Below, piece after piece: positions 1-8,173 of a stretch of DNA of 64,000 nt. The notes beneath the pieces are model-generated. The model worked only from the letters and a program-made list of their open reading frames with translations, was not told where the DNA came from and did not search any database. Position 1 is the first letter of the stretch. Every line of letters starts with the position of its first letter. A program made the translations under genes and the position numbers. Where the stretch lies: positions 2,232,001-2,296,000 of the forward strand of contig NC_019902.2 of assembly GCF_000321415.2 (NCBI RefSeq). The letters are read 5' to 3'. The DNA comes from Thioalkalivibrio nitratireducens DSM 14787 (GTDB lineage Bacteria > Pseudomonadota > Gammaproteobacteria > Ectothiorhodospirales > Ectothiorhodospiraceae).

Positions 1-165
1 CTGCGGGAACTTCGGTGCCTGTGCAACACAGCCAGGCGCGCCGGAGCGAGGCCGGCACGTGCAGGACTAACCCACCCATCACCAACCCACCCACCGCAAA
101 CCTGCCCAACGCAGCGACGGCATGTCTGGCGAAGCGACCGGGTGATGCATTTTCCGCATCGCCCA

Positions 166-1032
166 CTAGTCCACCACGACACGGTAATCGGTCAGCGCGG
201 CCTGGTGCAGCCGCTCGGTCGCATCCTGCACGGCCAAGGGGTCGACCAGCGGCCCGATCCGCACCCGATGCAATGCCCCATTCGCGGCCTCGAACGTGGT
301 GATCCGCACCGCATCGAAGCCGAGATCCCGCAGATCGGCCTGCACCCGCTCCGCCGCGACACGGCTGGCAAACGCGCCCACTTGGATAAAGCGATCATCC
401 GCCGGCATCTCACCGGAATCGATCGATTCGTGGTTCGCGCCGCCCTGATCGGCCACGCGCACCGGGCCGGCTTCGTGGTCGCGCGGACCCGCCGCCCGGA
501 CCAGCACCGGCGCGACTCCCCGTTCCAGCATTCCCAGCCGGTAGGCCGCGGCATAAGAGAGGTCGATCACGCGGCCGGCCACGAACGGTCCCCGATCGTT
601 GACCCGCACGATCACCCGCCTACCGTTGTTCAGGTTGGTTACCTCGACGAAGCTGGGCAGCGGCAGGCTCCGGTGCGCCGCCGTCATCGCGAACATGTCG
701 TAGGGCTCGCCACTGGACGTGCGGCGGCCGTGAAACTTGGTTCCATACCACGAAGCGAGGCCGCGCTGTTCGAATCCCTCGCTCGACACCAGCGTCCGGT
801 AACGCTGGCCGAAGACCTCGTACTCGGGAGGATTTCCGTAGCGACTACGGGGTTCGTCGCGCGGCACCGCGTCGGGGATCGATGCCAGGTCGCGCGGCAC
901 CGCCCCTGGCGGGCCGTCCACCACCGCCTTGCGGCCCGGGCTGCCGCCGCAGCCGGCCAGGCACAGCCCCCCAGCGAGCGTCAGCACCAGAAGCAGCGCA
1001 AGGAAGCGCCGGCGCCCGCGGTTCATCATCAC
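166..1032 (-). CDS. rlpA: Septal ring lytic transglycosylase RlpA (SPOR-domain lipoprotein)
   Basis: RlpA is an outer-membrane lipoprotein that cleaves denuded (stem-peptide-free) glycan strands and goes to septa through its SPOR domain. The 288-residue product starts with three consecutive Met codons and has a hydrophobic leader ending in a lipobox LAGC with Cys28 as the likely lipidated residue. A double-psi beta-barrel domain covers about residues 90-175, with the hallmark GLASWYG near 91 and VNDRGPF near 145. A C-terminal SPOR domain (about 212-287) contains RFIQVGAF. It is the last recognisable gene of the minus-strand mrdA-rodA-mltB-rlpA set, an order common in gammaproteobacteria where dacA often follows. 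The remaining 165 bases to the window edge show no recognisable gene start. Identification is confident; which of the three Met codons is used is unknown. Confidence 0.95.
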   Translation of the reverse strand: MMMNRGRRRFLALLLVLTLAGGLCLAGCGGSPGRKAVVDGPPGAVPRDLASIPDAVPRDEPRSRYGNPPEYEVFGQRYRTLVSSEGFEQRGLASWYGTKFHGRRTSSGEPYDMFAMTAAHRSLPLPSFVEVTNLNNGRRVIVRVNDRGPFVAGRVIDLSYAAAYRLGMLERGVAPVLVRAAGPRDHEAGPVRVADQGGANHESIDSGEMPADDRFIQVGAFASRVAAERVQADLRDLGFDAVRITTFEAANGALHRVRIGPLVDPLAVQDATERLHQAALTDYRVVVD

Positions 1033-1096
1033 GCTGCCACCACCCTACCCGTGGCACCACGACCCGCGCCGTGTGCCGCAACGGGTCGGGTGCTGC

Positions 1097-2131
1097 TCAT
1101 TGCCGTAGCGCCTCCGCGAGTTGGTGCACCGCCATTGCATACAGTGGACTGCGGTTGTAACGCGTGATCACGTAGAAGTTCGGGTAACCGAGATAGTACT
1201 CGAAGCCGTGCCCACCCTCGAGACGGATCAGCGAGAAACGGCCGTCCGCCGGCACCACTTCAGCCGGATAGACGCCGTGCGCGGCAAGCTCGTCGAGCGA
1301 GAAACGCGCCTGGTAGCCCCCACCCAGCAGGGCCTCGTAGCCCTCGCCTTCCACCTGCGCCCGGGCCACCACCGGCTGTCCCGTTTCCCAGTGGTGCTCG
1401 CGGAAGTAGTTCGCGACACTGCCGATCGCATCGGCCCAGGAATCGATCAGGTCACGGCGCCCGTCGCCGTTGAAATCCACCGCGTACGCCCGGTAGCTCG
1501 ACGAAATGAACTGCCCGCGACCCATCGCGCCGGCGTAGGAGCCGCGTGTCTCGCGGGTATCCAGCCCCTCCTCGTCCACGAGCTGGAGGTAGTGCCGCAG
1601 CTCGCTGCGGAAGAAGTCCGCCCGTGGAGGATAATCGAAACCGAGCGTCACCAGCGCATCCATGACCCGGAACCCGCCCAGGTTCCGCCCGTAGTTCGTC
1701 TCGACCCCGATGATCGCGGCGATCAGCGCCTGGTCGACCCCGAAGACTTCCTCGGCCCGTTCGAGCCAGTACGCCTGTTCCTCCATGAACACCTGCCCCC
1801 GCTCGATCCGCGGACTGTTCACGAAGATCGGTCGGTAATCCTTCCACGGGCGCGCCTCCGCGGGCCGCGAGATCAGATCCAGAATCCGCTGCTGCGGCTC
1901 GACATCGGCAAACAGCGCCTCCAGCTCGCCGCGGTCCAGCCCATCCGCCGCGAGTTCGTCGATAAAGGCGATGACCTCGGGGCGCTCCAGGTACGGCGGA
2001 TCGCCCGCGCGGTACTCCGACTGCGACACGGCCAGGCCCGGGAGCGAACAGGCCGCGAGCAACAGGATGGACACGGCATGAATACAGATCTGCAGCAAGA
2101 GCCCGGGCCGGGTTTTCAGGGTCGGAGTCAT
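1097..2131 (-). CDS. mltB: Membrane-bound lytic murein transglycosylase B
   Basis: MltB cleaves the MurNAc-GlcNAc bond of peptidoglycan to leave 1,6-anhydromuropeptides and is anchored to the outer membrane as a lipoprotein. The 344-residue product has a leader ending LLAAC (Cys28, lipobox). The catalytic glutamate is E144 in GVETNYGR, followed by the family motif GAMGRGQFISSS. A DFNGDGRRDL segment resembles the EF-hand-like calcium site of E. coli Slt35/MltB. The length fits the family. Its ATG overlaps the rodA stop (ATGA), which implies translational coupling. Its place between rodA and rlpA puts it in the lateral-wall and septal remodelling operon. Confidence 0.95.
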   Translation of the reverse strand: MTPTLKTRPGLLLQICIHAVSILLLAACSLPGLAVSQSEYRAGDPPYLERPEVIAFIDELAADGLDRGELEALFADVEPQQRILDLISRPAEARPWKDYRPIFVNSPRIERGQVFMEEQAYWLERAEEVFGVDQALIAAIIGVETNYGRNLGGFRVMDALVTLGFDYPPRADFFRSELRHYLQLVDEEGLDTRETRGSYAGAMGRGQFISSSYRAYAVDFNGDGRRDLIDSWADAIGSVANYFREHHWETGQPVVARAQVEGEGYEALLGGGYQARFSLDELAAHGVYPAEVVPADGRFSLIRLEGGHGFEYYLGYPNFYVITRYNRSPLYAMAVHQLAEALRQ

Positions 2132-3237
2132 CGATTCACCAGTCGCTGTTGGGAGTGAACGGCCATCAGGATACCGAAGCCCACCATGAGCGTCACCAGC
2201 GACGTGCCCCCGTAACTGACCAGTGGCAGCGGCACCCCGACTACCGGCAGCATCCCCGCCACCATCCCAATGTTAACAACCATATACACCGCAAACGTCA
2301 GGCTGATACTACCGGCAATCAGCCGCGAGAACCGGTCCTGAGCCATACCCGCGATCCAGAGCCCCCGCGCGATGATCAGAAAATACAAGGCCAGCAGCAC
2401 CAGCACGCCCAGAAAGCCGAACTCTTCCGCATAGACCGCGAACACGAAGTCGGTCGATCGCTCGGGCAGGAATTGCAACTGGGACTGGGTGCCGTTCAGC
2501 CAGCCCTTGCCATACAGCCCTCCGGATCCGATCGCGATCTTCGACTGGATGATGTGATAGCCGGCACCCAGCGGATCGGACTCCGGATTCAGCAGGGTCA
2601 GCACGCGCTGGCGCTGGTAATCGTGCATCTGCGCCCAGAGCAGGGGAATGGCCGCCGCGACCACCGCGCCCAGCCCGACGAACCAGCGCCAGTTCAGCCC
2701 GGCGAGGAACACCACCAGCAGTCCCGCGGCACCGACCAGCAGCGCGGTCCCCAGGTCGGGCTGCCGCATGATCAGCAGTACCGGGACGACGATCAGCACC
2801 GCGACCACCACGAGATCGAGGAAGCGGGGGGGCGCAGTACGCAGCGACAGGTACCAGGCGACCATCAGCGGCATCGCCAGCTTCATGATCTCCGACGGCT
2901 GGAACCGCAACATGCCCAGGTCGAGCCAACGCCGGGCGCCCTTGCCCACTTCGCCCATGAACATCACTGCGACCAGCAGGCCCAGAGCGGCCAGAAACAG
3001 CCAGGGGGACCAGGCCCGCAATGTCGAGACGGGTATACGGGCGACCAACAGCATGCCCGCCAGCCCGAACCCAACGCGGACGAGTTGCCGTTCCATCGCC
3101 GCCACGTTCTCGCCGGAGGCGCTGAAGAGCACGACCAGACCGAGTGCGAGCAGGATGGCGAGCAGCAGCATTAGAGTCCCGTCCAGGCGCAGGCTGCGCA
3201 GAATCCACTGCGACGCAGTAAGCTCTCTGCCGGTCAC
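2128..3237 (-). CDS. rodA: Rod-shape peptidoglycan glycosyltransferase RodA
   Basis: RodA is the SEDS-family glycosyltransferase that polymerises lipid II during cell elongation together with PBP2. I place the start at the GTG at 3237, five bases past the mrdA stop, giving 369 residues, the usual size. The open frame continues about 200 codons upstream, but that part lies over mrdA in another frame and does not look like RodA. Multiple membrane segments are evident, with SEDS motifs FQPSEIMKLAMP, RQPDLGTALL (the conserved catalytic Asp), SKIAIGSGGLYGKGW and LPERSTDFVF. It sits between mrdA and mltB and overlaps mltB by 4 bp. Function is certain by family; the GTG start is likely but not proven. 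Confidence 0.93.
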   Translation of the reverse strand: MTGRELTASQWILRSLRLDGTLMLLLAILLALGLVVLFSASGENVAAMERQLVRVGFGLAGMLLVARIPVSTLRAWSPWLFLAALGLLVAVMFMGEVGKGARRWLDLGMLRFQPSEIMKLAMPLMVAWYLSLRTAPPRFLDLVVVAVLIVVPVLLIMRQPDLGTALLVGAAGLLVVFLAGLNWRWFVGLGAVVAAAIPLLWAQMHDYQRQRVLTLLNPESDPLGAGYHIIQSKIAIGSGGLYGKGWLNGTQSQLQFLPERSTDFVFAVYAEEFGFLGVLVLLALYFLIIARGLWIAGMAQDRFSRLIAGSISLTFAVYMVVNIGMVAGMLPVVGVPLPLVSYGGTSLVTLMVGFGILMAVHSQQRLVNR

Positions 3238-3242
3238 ACTGA

Positions 3243-5135
3243 TCAACGCACGCCCCCGGCTTCGACGGCATCGGCCAGCAGCCCGCGCGATGCAAGGTGG
3301 AAATCGATCACCTTGCGCGCAATGGGCGCCGCGACCCGACCCCCGCTGCCTCCGTGCTCGACGAGCACCCCTACCGCGATCTGCGGATCGTCGGCAGGCG
3401 CATAGGCCAGGAACAGCGCGTGGTCCCAGAGCCTGCGATCCAGTTCCGACTCGTCGTATTCCTGGTCGGGCGCGAGGCTGAACACCTGCGCCGTGCCGGT
3501 CTTCCCGGCGATCCGGTAGGAAGGCGCGGTGCTGCCGATGCTGCCCCAGGCGGTGCCATGACGTGCGTGCACCGCGTCGATCAGTGCCTCGTGGATCACA
3601 GCCCAATGGTCGTCGCTCGCCGACACCGGCGCCAGCCGGCGCACCGGTTGCACGATCGGCTCTGCGTCGCTGTGATCGCGGACCGCGCGCAGCAGGCGTG
3701 GCTGCAGCCGTTGCCCGCGGTTCGCCAGAGTGCTCGCGATATCCGCGAGCTGCAGCGGCGTGGTCAGCATGTAGCCCTGGCCGATCGCGGTAATCAGGGT
3801 CTCGCCGGGGAACCAGGGCAGGTTCTGCACCGAGCGTTTCCATTCCCGGCTCGGGCGAATACCCGGGCGTTCGCCGGTGGCATCGATGCCGACGCGGTCA
3901 CCGATACCAAAGGCCTTGAACATTGGCGCCATCCGGTCGATGCCCAGTTTGTATCCGAGATCGTAGAAGTAGACGTCGGAGGAAACGGCCACCGCACGCG
4001 ACATGTCCACCCAGCCGTGCCCACTGCGCCGCCAGTCACGGTAGCGGCGTTCGTGCCCCGGCAGCTGGTAGTAACCGGTCGCGAACATGCGCCGTTCCGC
4101 GGTGGTCACCTGCTCTTCCAGCCCCGCCAACGCAACCACCGGTTTCAATGTGGATCCGGGTGGATACTGGCCGCTCAGCGCCCGGTTGAACAGCGGTTTG
4201 TGCGGATCGGATTGCAAGGCGGCAAAATCCCGGTGGGAGATCCCGTTCACGAAGGGATCGGGGTCAAATCCGGGCTTGCTGACCAGCGCCAGCACCTCCC
4301 CGGTCGCGGTATCGATCGCGACCACGGCGCCATCGTGTGGCGCCAGCGCAGCACGCGCCGACCGCTGCAGCTCCACGTCGATGCTCAGAAACAGATCCTG
4401 TCCGGGCACCGGTGGCGTGACCGACAGTTCACGGATCACCCTTCCCTGGGCGTTGACCTCGACCTGCTTGTGGCCGGTGGTTCCGTGCAGCACGTCCTCG
4501 TAGTAGCGCTCGATCCCGGTCTTCCCGGTATGAGAACTGCCCGCGTAGTTGCGCATATCCAGCCGCTGGACATCCCGCTCGTTGATCCGGCCCACGTACC
4601 CCACGACATGGGCAAAATCGGCACCCTGGGGATAGTGACGGACGGGGCGGGCCTCGATCTCGACGCCGGGGAGTTCGTGCCGCGCCACCGCAATCCGGGC
4701 CACGGCCTCGTCGTCCAGCCCCGCCTTCAGCAGTACCGGCTGGAACGGGCGGCGCTGGCGCACCGACGTCCGGAAGCGCTCGATCTCGGCCGGAGTAAGG
4801 TCGACCAGGGGGGCGAGGCGCTTTAGCAGTCGGTCCAGATCGCCCGCCTGCTCCACCGTCACCTCGAGCTGGTAGGCCGGCTGGTTCTCAGCCAGCAGCA
4901 CGCCGTTGCGATCGTAGATCAGTCCGCGCGCCGGCGGAATCGGTTCGATCCGCAGCCGATTGTTCTCGGACAGCGTGGTGAAGTGAGCATGCGCTCCGAC
5001 CTGCAGGCTGAACATACGCACGCCGATCGTCAGCACCAGGCCCAGCAGCACCACAATCGCGACCAGCACCCGGATCGAGAAACGGCGCTGGTCCCGGCTT
5101 CCCTCGTCGTAGGAGTCGTTTCGATCGATCAACAT
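3243..5135 (-). CDS. mrdA: Penicillin-binding protein 2 (transpeptidase of the elongasome)
   Basis: PBP2 is the monofunctional DD-transpeptidase that crosslinks new glycan made by RodA in the lateral wall. The 630-residue product has one N-terminal membrane anchor (about residues 21-42), a pedestal/dimerisation domain beginning near RGLIYDRNG (70-78), and the transpeptidase domain. The active-site motifs are complete: STLK with Ser328 and Lys331, SSD at 385-387, and KTGT at 545-548. It is the first gene of the rod-shape operon and rodA follows after about 5 bp. About 85 bp separate it from the ppa stop, so the operon may share a transcript with ppa. Confidence 0.96.
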   Translation of the reverse strand: MLIDRNDSYDEGSRDQRRFSIRVLVAIVVLLGLVLTIGVRMFSLQVGAHAHFTTLSENNRLRIEPIPPARGLIYDRNGVLLAENQPAYQLEVTVEQAGDLDRLLKRLAPLVDLTPAEIERFRTSVRQRRPFQPVLLKAGLDDEAVARIAVARHELPGVEIEARPVRHYPQGADFAHVVGYVGRINERDVQRLDMRNYAGSSHTGKTGIERYYEDVLHGTTGHKQVEVNAQGRVIRELSVTPPVPGQDLFLSIDVELQRSARAALAPHDGAVVAIDTATGEVLALVSKPGFDPDPFVNGISHRDFAALQSDPHKPLFNRALSGQYPPGSTLKPVVALAGLEEQVTTAERRMFATGYYQLPGHERRYRDWRRSGHGWVDMSRAVAVSSDVYFYDLGYKLGIDRMAPMFKAFGIGDRVGIDATGERPGIRPSREWKRSVQNLPWFPGETLITAIGQGYMLTTPLQLADIASTLANRGQRLQPRLLRAVRDHSDAEPIVQPVRRLAPVSASDDHWAVIHEALIDAVHARHGTAWGSIGSTAPSYRIAGKTGTAQVFSLAPDQEYDESELDRRLWDHALFLAYAPADDPQIAVGVLVEHGGSGGRVAAPIARKVIDFHLASRGLLADAVEAGGVR

Positions 5136-5220
5136 GCGTCAGGGCCCGGCAGCGGGTGGCCTTGCGGGAGGGTCCGTTCGCACCCGGGCCACGGCTCCCG
5201 AACGGCGGAGTCGAAGCAGC

Positions 5221-5757
5221 TCAGACCTTGCTTTTCTGATAGCGCTTGTAGCTCGCGAGGATTTCCGCCTTGGCGCTGGCGGCGTCCGACCATCCCTCGA
5301 CTTTCACCCACTTGTTGCGCTCCATTTCCTTGTAATGCCCGAAGAAATGGGTAATTTGATCCAGCAGTTCCCGGTGGACGTCCTCCGGCCCGTGGATGCG
5401 CTCGTATTGCGGGTCGAGTTTGGTCAGGGGGACCGCCAGCACCTTGGAATCCGGGCCGGCCTCGTCGGACATGTTCAGCAGCCCTACCGGCCGTGTCCGC
5501 ACCACGGCCCCCGGGACCAGCGGTACCGGCGTAATCACCAGCACGTCCAGCGGGTCCCCGTCCTCCGCGAGCGTATGCGGCACGAACCCGTAGTTGCAGG
5601 GATAGAACATGGCCACTGTCATGAACCGGTCGACGACCAGGGCTCCGCTGTCCTTGTCGATCTCGTACTTGACCGGCTGCCCCAGCGCTGGGATCTCGAT
5701 CACGACGTTGATATCGTTGGGGATATCGGCGCCGGCGGGGATTTTGCTCAGGTCCAT
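5221..5757 (-). CDS. ppa: Inorganic pyrophosphatase, family I
   Basis: Ppa hydrolyses pyrophosphate to phosphate in the cytosol, pulling biosynthetic reactions forward. I chose the ATG at 5757 (178 residues, beginning MDLSKIPAG), because it matches the family N-terminus and is preceded by a GAGG box about 7 bases upstream; the reading frame itself opens further up at 5790. The family-I features are visible: YGFVPHTLAEDGDPLDVLV with the metal-binding Asp residues, then KVLAVPLTKLDP and HFFGHYKEMERNKWVKV. The gene lies head-to-head with lptD and appears to have its own strong promoter, 30-60 bases upstream. Confidence 0.96.
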   Translation of the reverse strand: MDLSKIPAGADIPNDINVVIEIPALGQPVKYEIDKDSGALVVDRFMTVAMFYPCNYGFVPHTLAEDGDPLDVLVITPVPLVPGAVVRTRPVGLLNMSDEAGPDSKVLAVPLTKLDPQYERIHGPEDVHRELLDQITHFFGHYKEMERNKWVKVEGWSDAASAKAEILASYKRYQKSKV

Positions 5758-5788
5758 GGACGGAACCTCACGGCTGGGTTGGTGGCAC

Positions 5789-5816
5789 ATTATACCGGTG
5801 ATCGGGTCCAGGTGAA
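5789..5816 (-). promoter_or_regulatory. Candidate sigma70 promoter of ppa
   Basis: On the minus strand a perfect -10 hexamer TATAAT (5794 down to 5789) lies 16 bases from a -35-like TTCACC (5816 down to 5811). Transcription would begin near 5782 and leave a leader of about 25 nt before the ppa ATG. Identified by eye from consensus only. Confidence 0.5.
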
Positions 5817-5821
5817 TCGGC

Positions 5822-5850
5822 TTGCGGGGGGATCTCGCAACCGGTATAAG
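5822..5850 (+). promoter_or_regulatory. Candidate sigma70 promoter of the lptD operon
   Basis: TTGCGG (5822-5827) and TATAAG (5845-5850) are separated by 17 bases, giving a plausible plus-strand promoter back-to-back with that of ppa. It would give lptD a leader of about 115 nt containing an 11-codon upstream ORF. A sigmaE-type promoter, common for lptD, was not evident by eye. Confidence 0.42.
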
Positions 5851-5939
5851 TCCGGCAGGCGGATGTCACCGGGGCTGCGGCGTCCGGCAGGCCCTGACAG
5901 TCCCCGGATCGACAGCTCGACCACGACAGGAACATCATC

Positions 5940-5975
5940 ATGGAACTCACCGGACGCACCCCCCCGACACCATGA
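5940..5975 (+). CDS. Candidate 11-codon upstream ORF coupled to lptD
   Basis: A short ORF (MELTGRTPPTP) starts at the ATG at 5940, preceded by AGGA at good spacing (AGGAACATCATCATG). Its TGA stop overlaps the lptD start codon as ATGA. The lptD ATG itself has only a C-rich stretch upstream and no visible ribosome-binding site, so ribosomes terminating on this mini-ORF may reinitiate on lptD. The peptide resembles nothing known to me. That it is translated is an inference from the spacing and overlap. Confidence 0.4.
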   Translation: MELTGRTPPTP

Positions 5976-8173
5976 CGGCCAAGCCGCTGCGACGCCCTGC
6001 CGCGCTGGTCCCTGCGCTGCTCCTGGCCCTGCTTCCGCAGCCCGCGATCTCCGAATACCTGTCCCTCTGCCCGGGCCCGCCCGACGCCTTCTGGCCCCAG
6101 CTCCGATCACTCGAACCCGGCGTGATCGAGGTGGAATCCGATTTCGTCGAGGCTATCCGCGAGCGCAGCGTGCACGCGCGCGGAGACGTCCGGCTGTTCG
6201 CGGACGGGCGCCGGGTGGATTCGGACTGGGTCGACTACGACCTGCGCGAGCGTGTGGTGGAAACGCGCGGCCGCACCCGGCTGTTCGACGGCGACCTGCT
6301 AGTCGAGGCCGGCGAAGGCCGGTACTGGCTCGACCAGGATCAGGGCGAGTTCTCGGACATCGACTACTGGCTGCGCTCCCGGCGCGCGCGCGGGAGCGCA
6401 GCCCACGCGGAGCAGGAAGGACCGGGGCGGATCCGCCTGACCTCCGGCGGCTATACGACCTGCCCGGAAGACAATGACAGCTGGTGGCTGTCGGCGGGCT
6501 CCATGCGCCTGGACCAGGACAGCGGACGCGGCCATGCCCGCAACGTGACGCTGCGCCTGCGCAACGTCCCCGTATTCTACACACCGTACATCAATTTTCC
6601 GATCGACGACCGGCGCCAGTCCGGGCTGCTCACGCCACGGGCTGGCTACAGCACCAACAGCGGCCTCGACATCGCCGCCCCGTGGTACTGGAACATCGCC
6701 CCGCAGTACGACGCGACACTCACGCCGCGTATCCAGTCCCGGCGCGGTCTGATGCTGGAGAGCGAGTGGCGCTACCTGCGCCCCTGGGGGAGTGGCATCG
6801 TGGATCTTGCGTTCCTGCCGGACGATCGCGTGACCGGGGACGACCGGCACCTGTTCCGGTGGCGTCAGCAGGCCACGCTGCGGCCAGATCTGTTCCTGGG
6901 CATCGATGCCACCGACGTATCGGACCCGAGTTACTTCCAGGACTTCGGCACCGACCTCTTCAGCTCCAGCACCGCGGTCGTCGAGCGCCGTCTGGACCTG
7001 ATCTACGACCAACCGGCCTGGCGCCTGACCGGTCGCGTGCAGGGGTTTCAGTCCCTCGACCCGAGCCTGACGGCGGAGGACCGCCCGTACCAGCGCCTGC
7101 CGCAGGTGCTGCTGCAGGCCGGTCATTCGCTGGATTCGGGGCTTTACTGGGGCCTGCGCTCGGAGCTGGTGCGGTTCGAACGCAGCGACTCGGTCACCGG
7201 CACACGCGTGGATCTGGAACCCGAGGTCGGCTTTCGGCACGACGGTGGCGGCTATTTCATCGAACCGCGGGTCAGCGTCCGGCAAACCGACTACCGCCTG
7301 GACGGAATCGGGCCCGGCACCGACCGCAGTCCGAGCCGGACGCTCCCGGCCATGAGCGTGGACGGTGGCCTGGTCCTGGAACGCATCCTGGACGACGGCA
7401 ATCTGCAGACCCTCGAACCGCGGGTCTTCTATGGCTATGTGCCATTCCGGAATCAGGACGACATCCCGCTGTTCGATACCGGGGAACGCGACTTCAGCTT
7501 CGATAGCCTGTTCACTACCCAGCGTTTCATCGGCGCCGACCGGGTGGGAGACACCCACCAGATCACCACGGCGGTGACCAGCCGGATCATCGACCCCACG
7601 ACGGGCGCCGAGCGGCTGAGCCTGTCCGGCGGCCAGATCACCTACCTCGACGACCGCCGTGTCGGGCTTCGGCCGGGCGCGCCGCCCAGACGGGAAAACC
7701 GCTCCGAGCTTGCCGCCGAGGCCCAGGCGCTGCTGGGCCGGAACTGGCATGGCCGCGGGTCGATCCTGTTCGACACCGACCGCGACCGTGCGCGCCTCGC
7801 GACCGTCGCCCTGTCCTACCGCCCCGGGCAACGGGCGTTGCTGAACCTGGGCTACCGCTTGCGCGAAGGGCAGATCGAGCAGACCGACATCTCGGCCTAC
7901 TGGCCGCTGAGCGACCGGATCCAGGCCATCGGGCGCTGGAATTACAGCCTGCGCGAAGACCGCGATCTCGAACTGCTGGCCGGTCTTGAGTATCGTAGCT
8001 GCTGTTACGGTCTGCGCGTGGCACTCCGGCGATACCTCACCGACTTCGATGGCGGGTACAATAACGCGATCTACTTCCAGTTGACGCTCGACGGTCTGAC
8101 GCGCTTCGATACCGGGCTCGACAACCTGCTGCGCGAGGGCATCTCCGGCTATGGGACATTCGAGAACCACTAG
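5972..8173 (+). CDS. lptD: LPS-assembly protein LptD (outer-membrane beta-barrel)
   Basis: LptD, with the LptE lipoprotein, is the outer-membrane translocon that inserts lipopolysaccharide into the outer leaflet. From the ATG at 5972 the product has 733 residues with a signal peptide (MTAKPLRRPAALVPALLLAL, cut near residue 27), a periplasmic OstA/beta-jellyroll domain (about 45-160) and a C-terminal barrel. The disulfide pattern of the family is kept: Cys33, Cys164 and the adjacent pair Cys677-Cys678. The frame is open further upstream, to 5822, but the signal peptide fixes the start. The start lacks its own Shine-Dalgarno and overlaps an upstream mini-ORF. surA begins inside its 3' end. Confidence 0.95.
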   Translation: MTAKPLRRPAALVPALLLALLPQPAISEYLSLCPGPPDAFWPQLRSLEPGVIEVESDFVEAIRERSVHARGDVRLFADGRRVDSDWVDYDLRERVVETRGRTRLFDGDLLVEAGEGRYWLDQDQGEFSDIDYWLRSRRARGSAAHAEQEGPGRIRLTSGGYTTCPEDNDSWWLSAGSMRLDQDSGRGHARNVTLRLRNVPVFYTPYINFPIDDRRQSGLLTPRAGYSTNSGLDIAAPWYWNIAPQYDATLTPRIQSRRGLMLESEWRYLRPWGSGIVDLAFLPDDRVTGDDRHLFRWRQQATLRPDLFLGIDATDVSDPSYFQDFGTDLFSSSTAVVERRLDLIYDQPAWRLTGRVQGFQSLDPSLTAEDRPYQRLPQVLLQAGHSLDSGLYWGLRSELVRFERSDSVTGTRVDLEPEVGFRHDGGGYFIEPRVSVRQTDYRLDGIGPGTDRSPSRTLPAMSVDGGLVLERILDDGNLQTLEPRVFYGYVPFRNQDDIPLFDTGERDFSFDSLFTTQRFIGADRVGDTHQITTAVTSRIIDPTTGAERLSLSGGQITYLDDRRVGLRPGAPPRRENRSELAAEAQALLGRNWHGRGSILFDTDRDRARLATVALSYRPGQRALLNLGYRLREGQIEQTDISAYWPLSDRIQAIGRWNYSLREDRDLELLAGLEYRSCCYGLRVALRRYLTDFDGGYNNAIYFQLTLDGLTRFDTGLDNLLREGISGYGTFENH

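Noticed and set aside
1-165. Start of dacA at the left edge
   Set aside because: dacA often follows rlpA, but no signal peptide or family N-terminus can be read on the minus strand in these bases.
3238-3843. N-terminal extension of rodA by about 200 codons
   Set aside because: It lies inside mrdA in another frame, is not hydrophobic or SEDS-like, and the GTG at 3237 gives the standard length.
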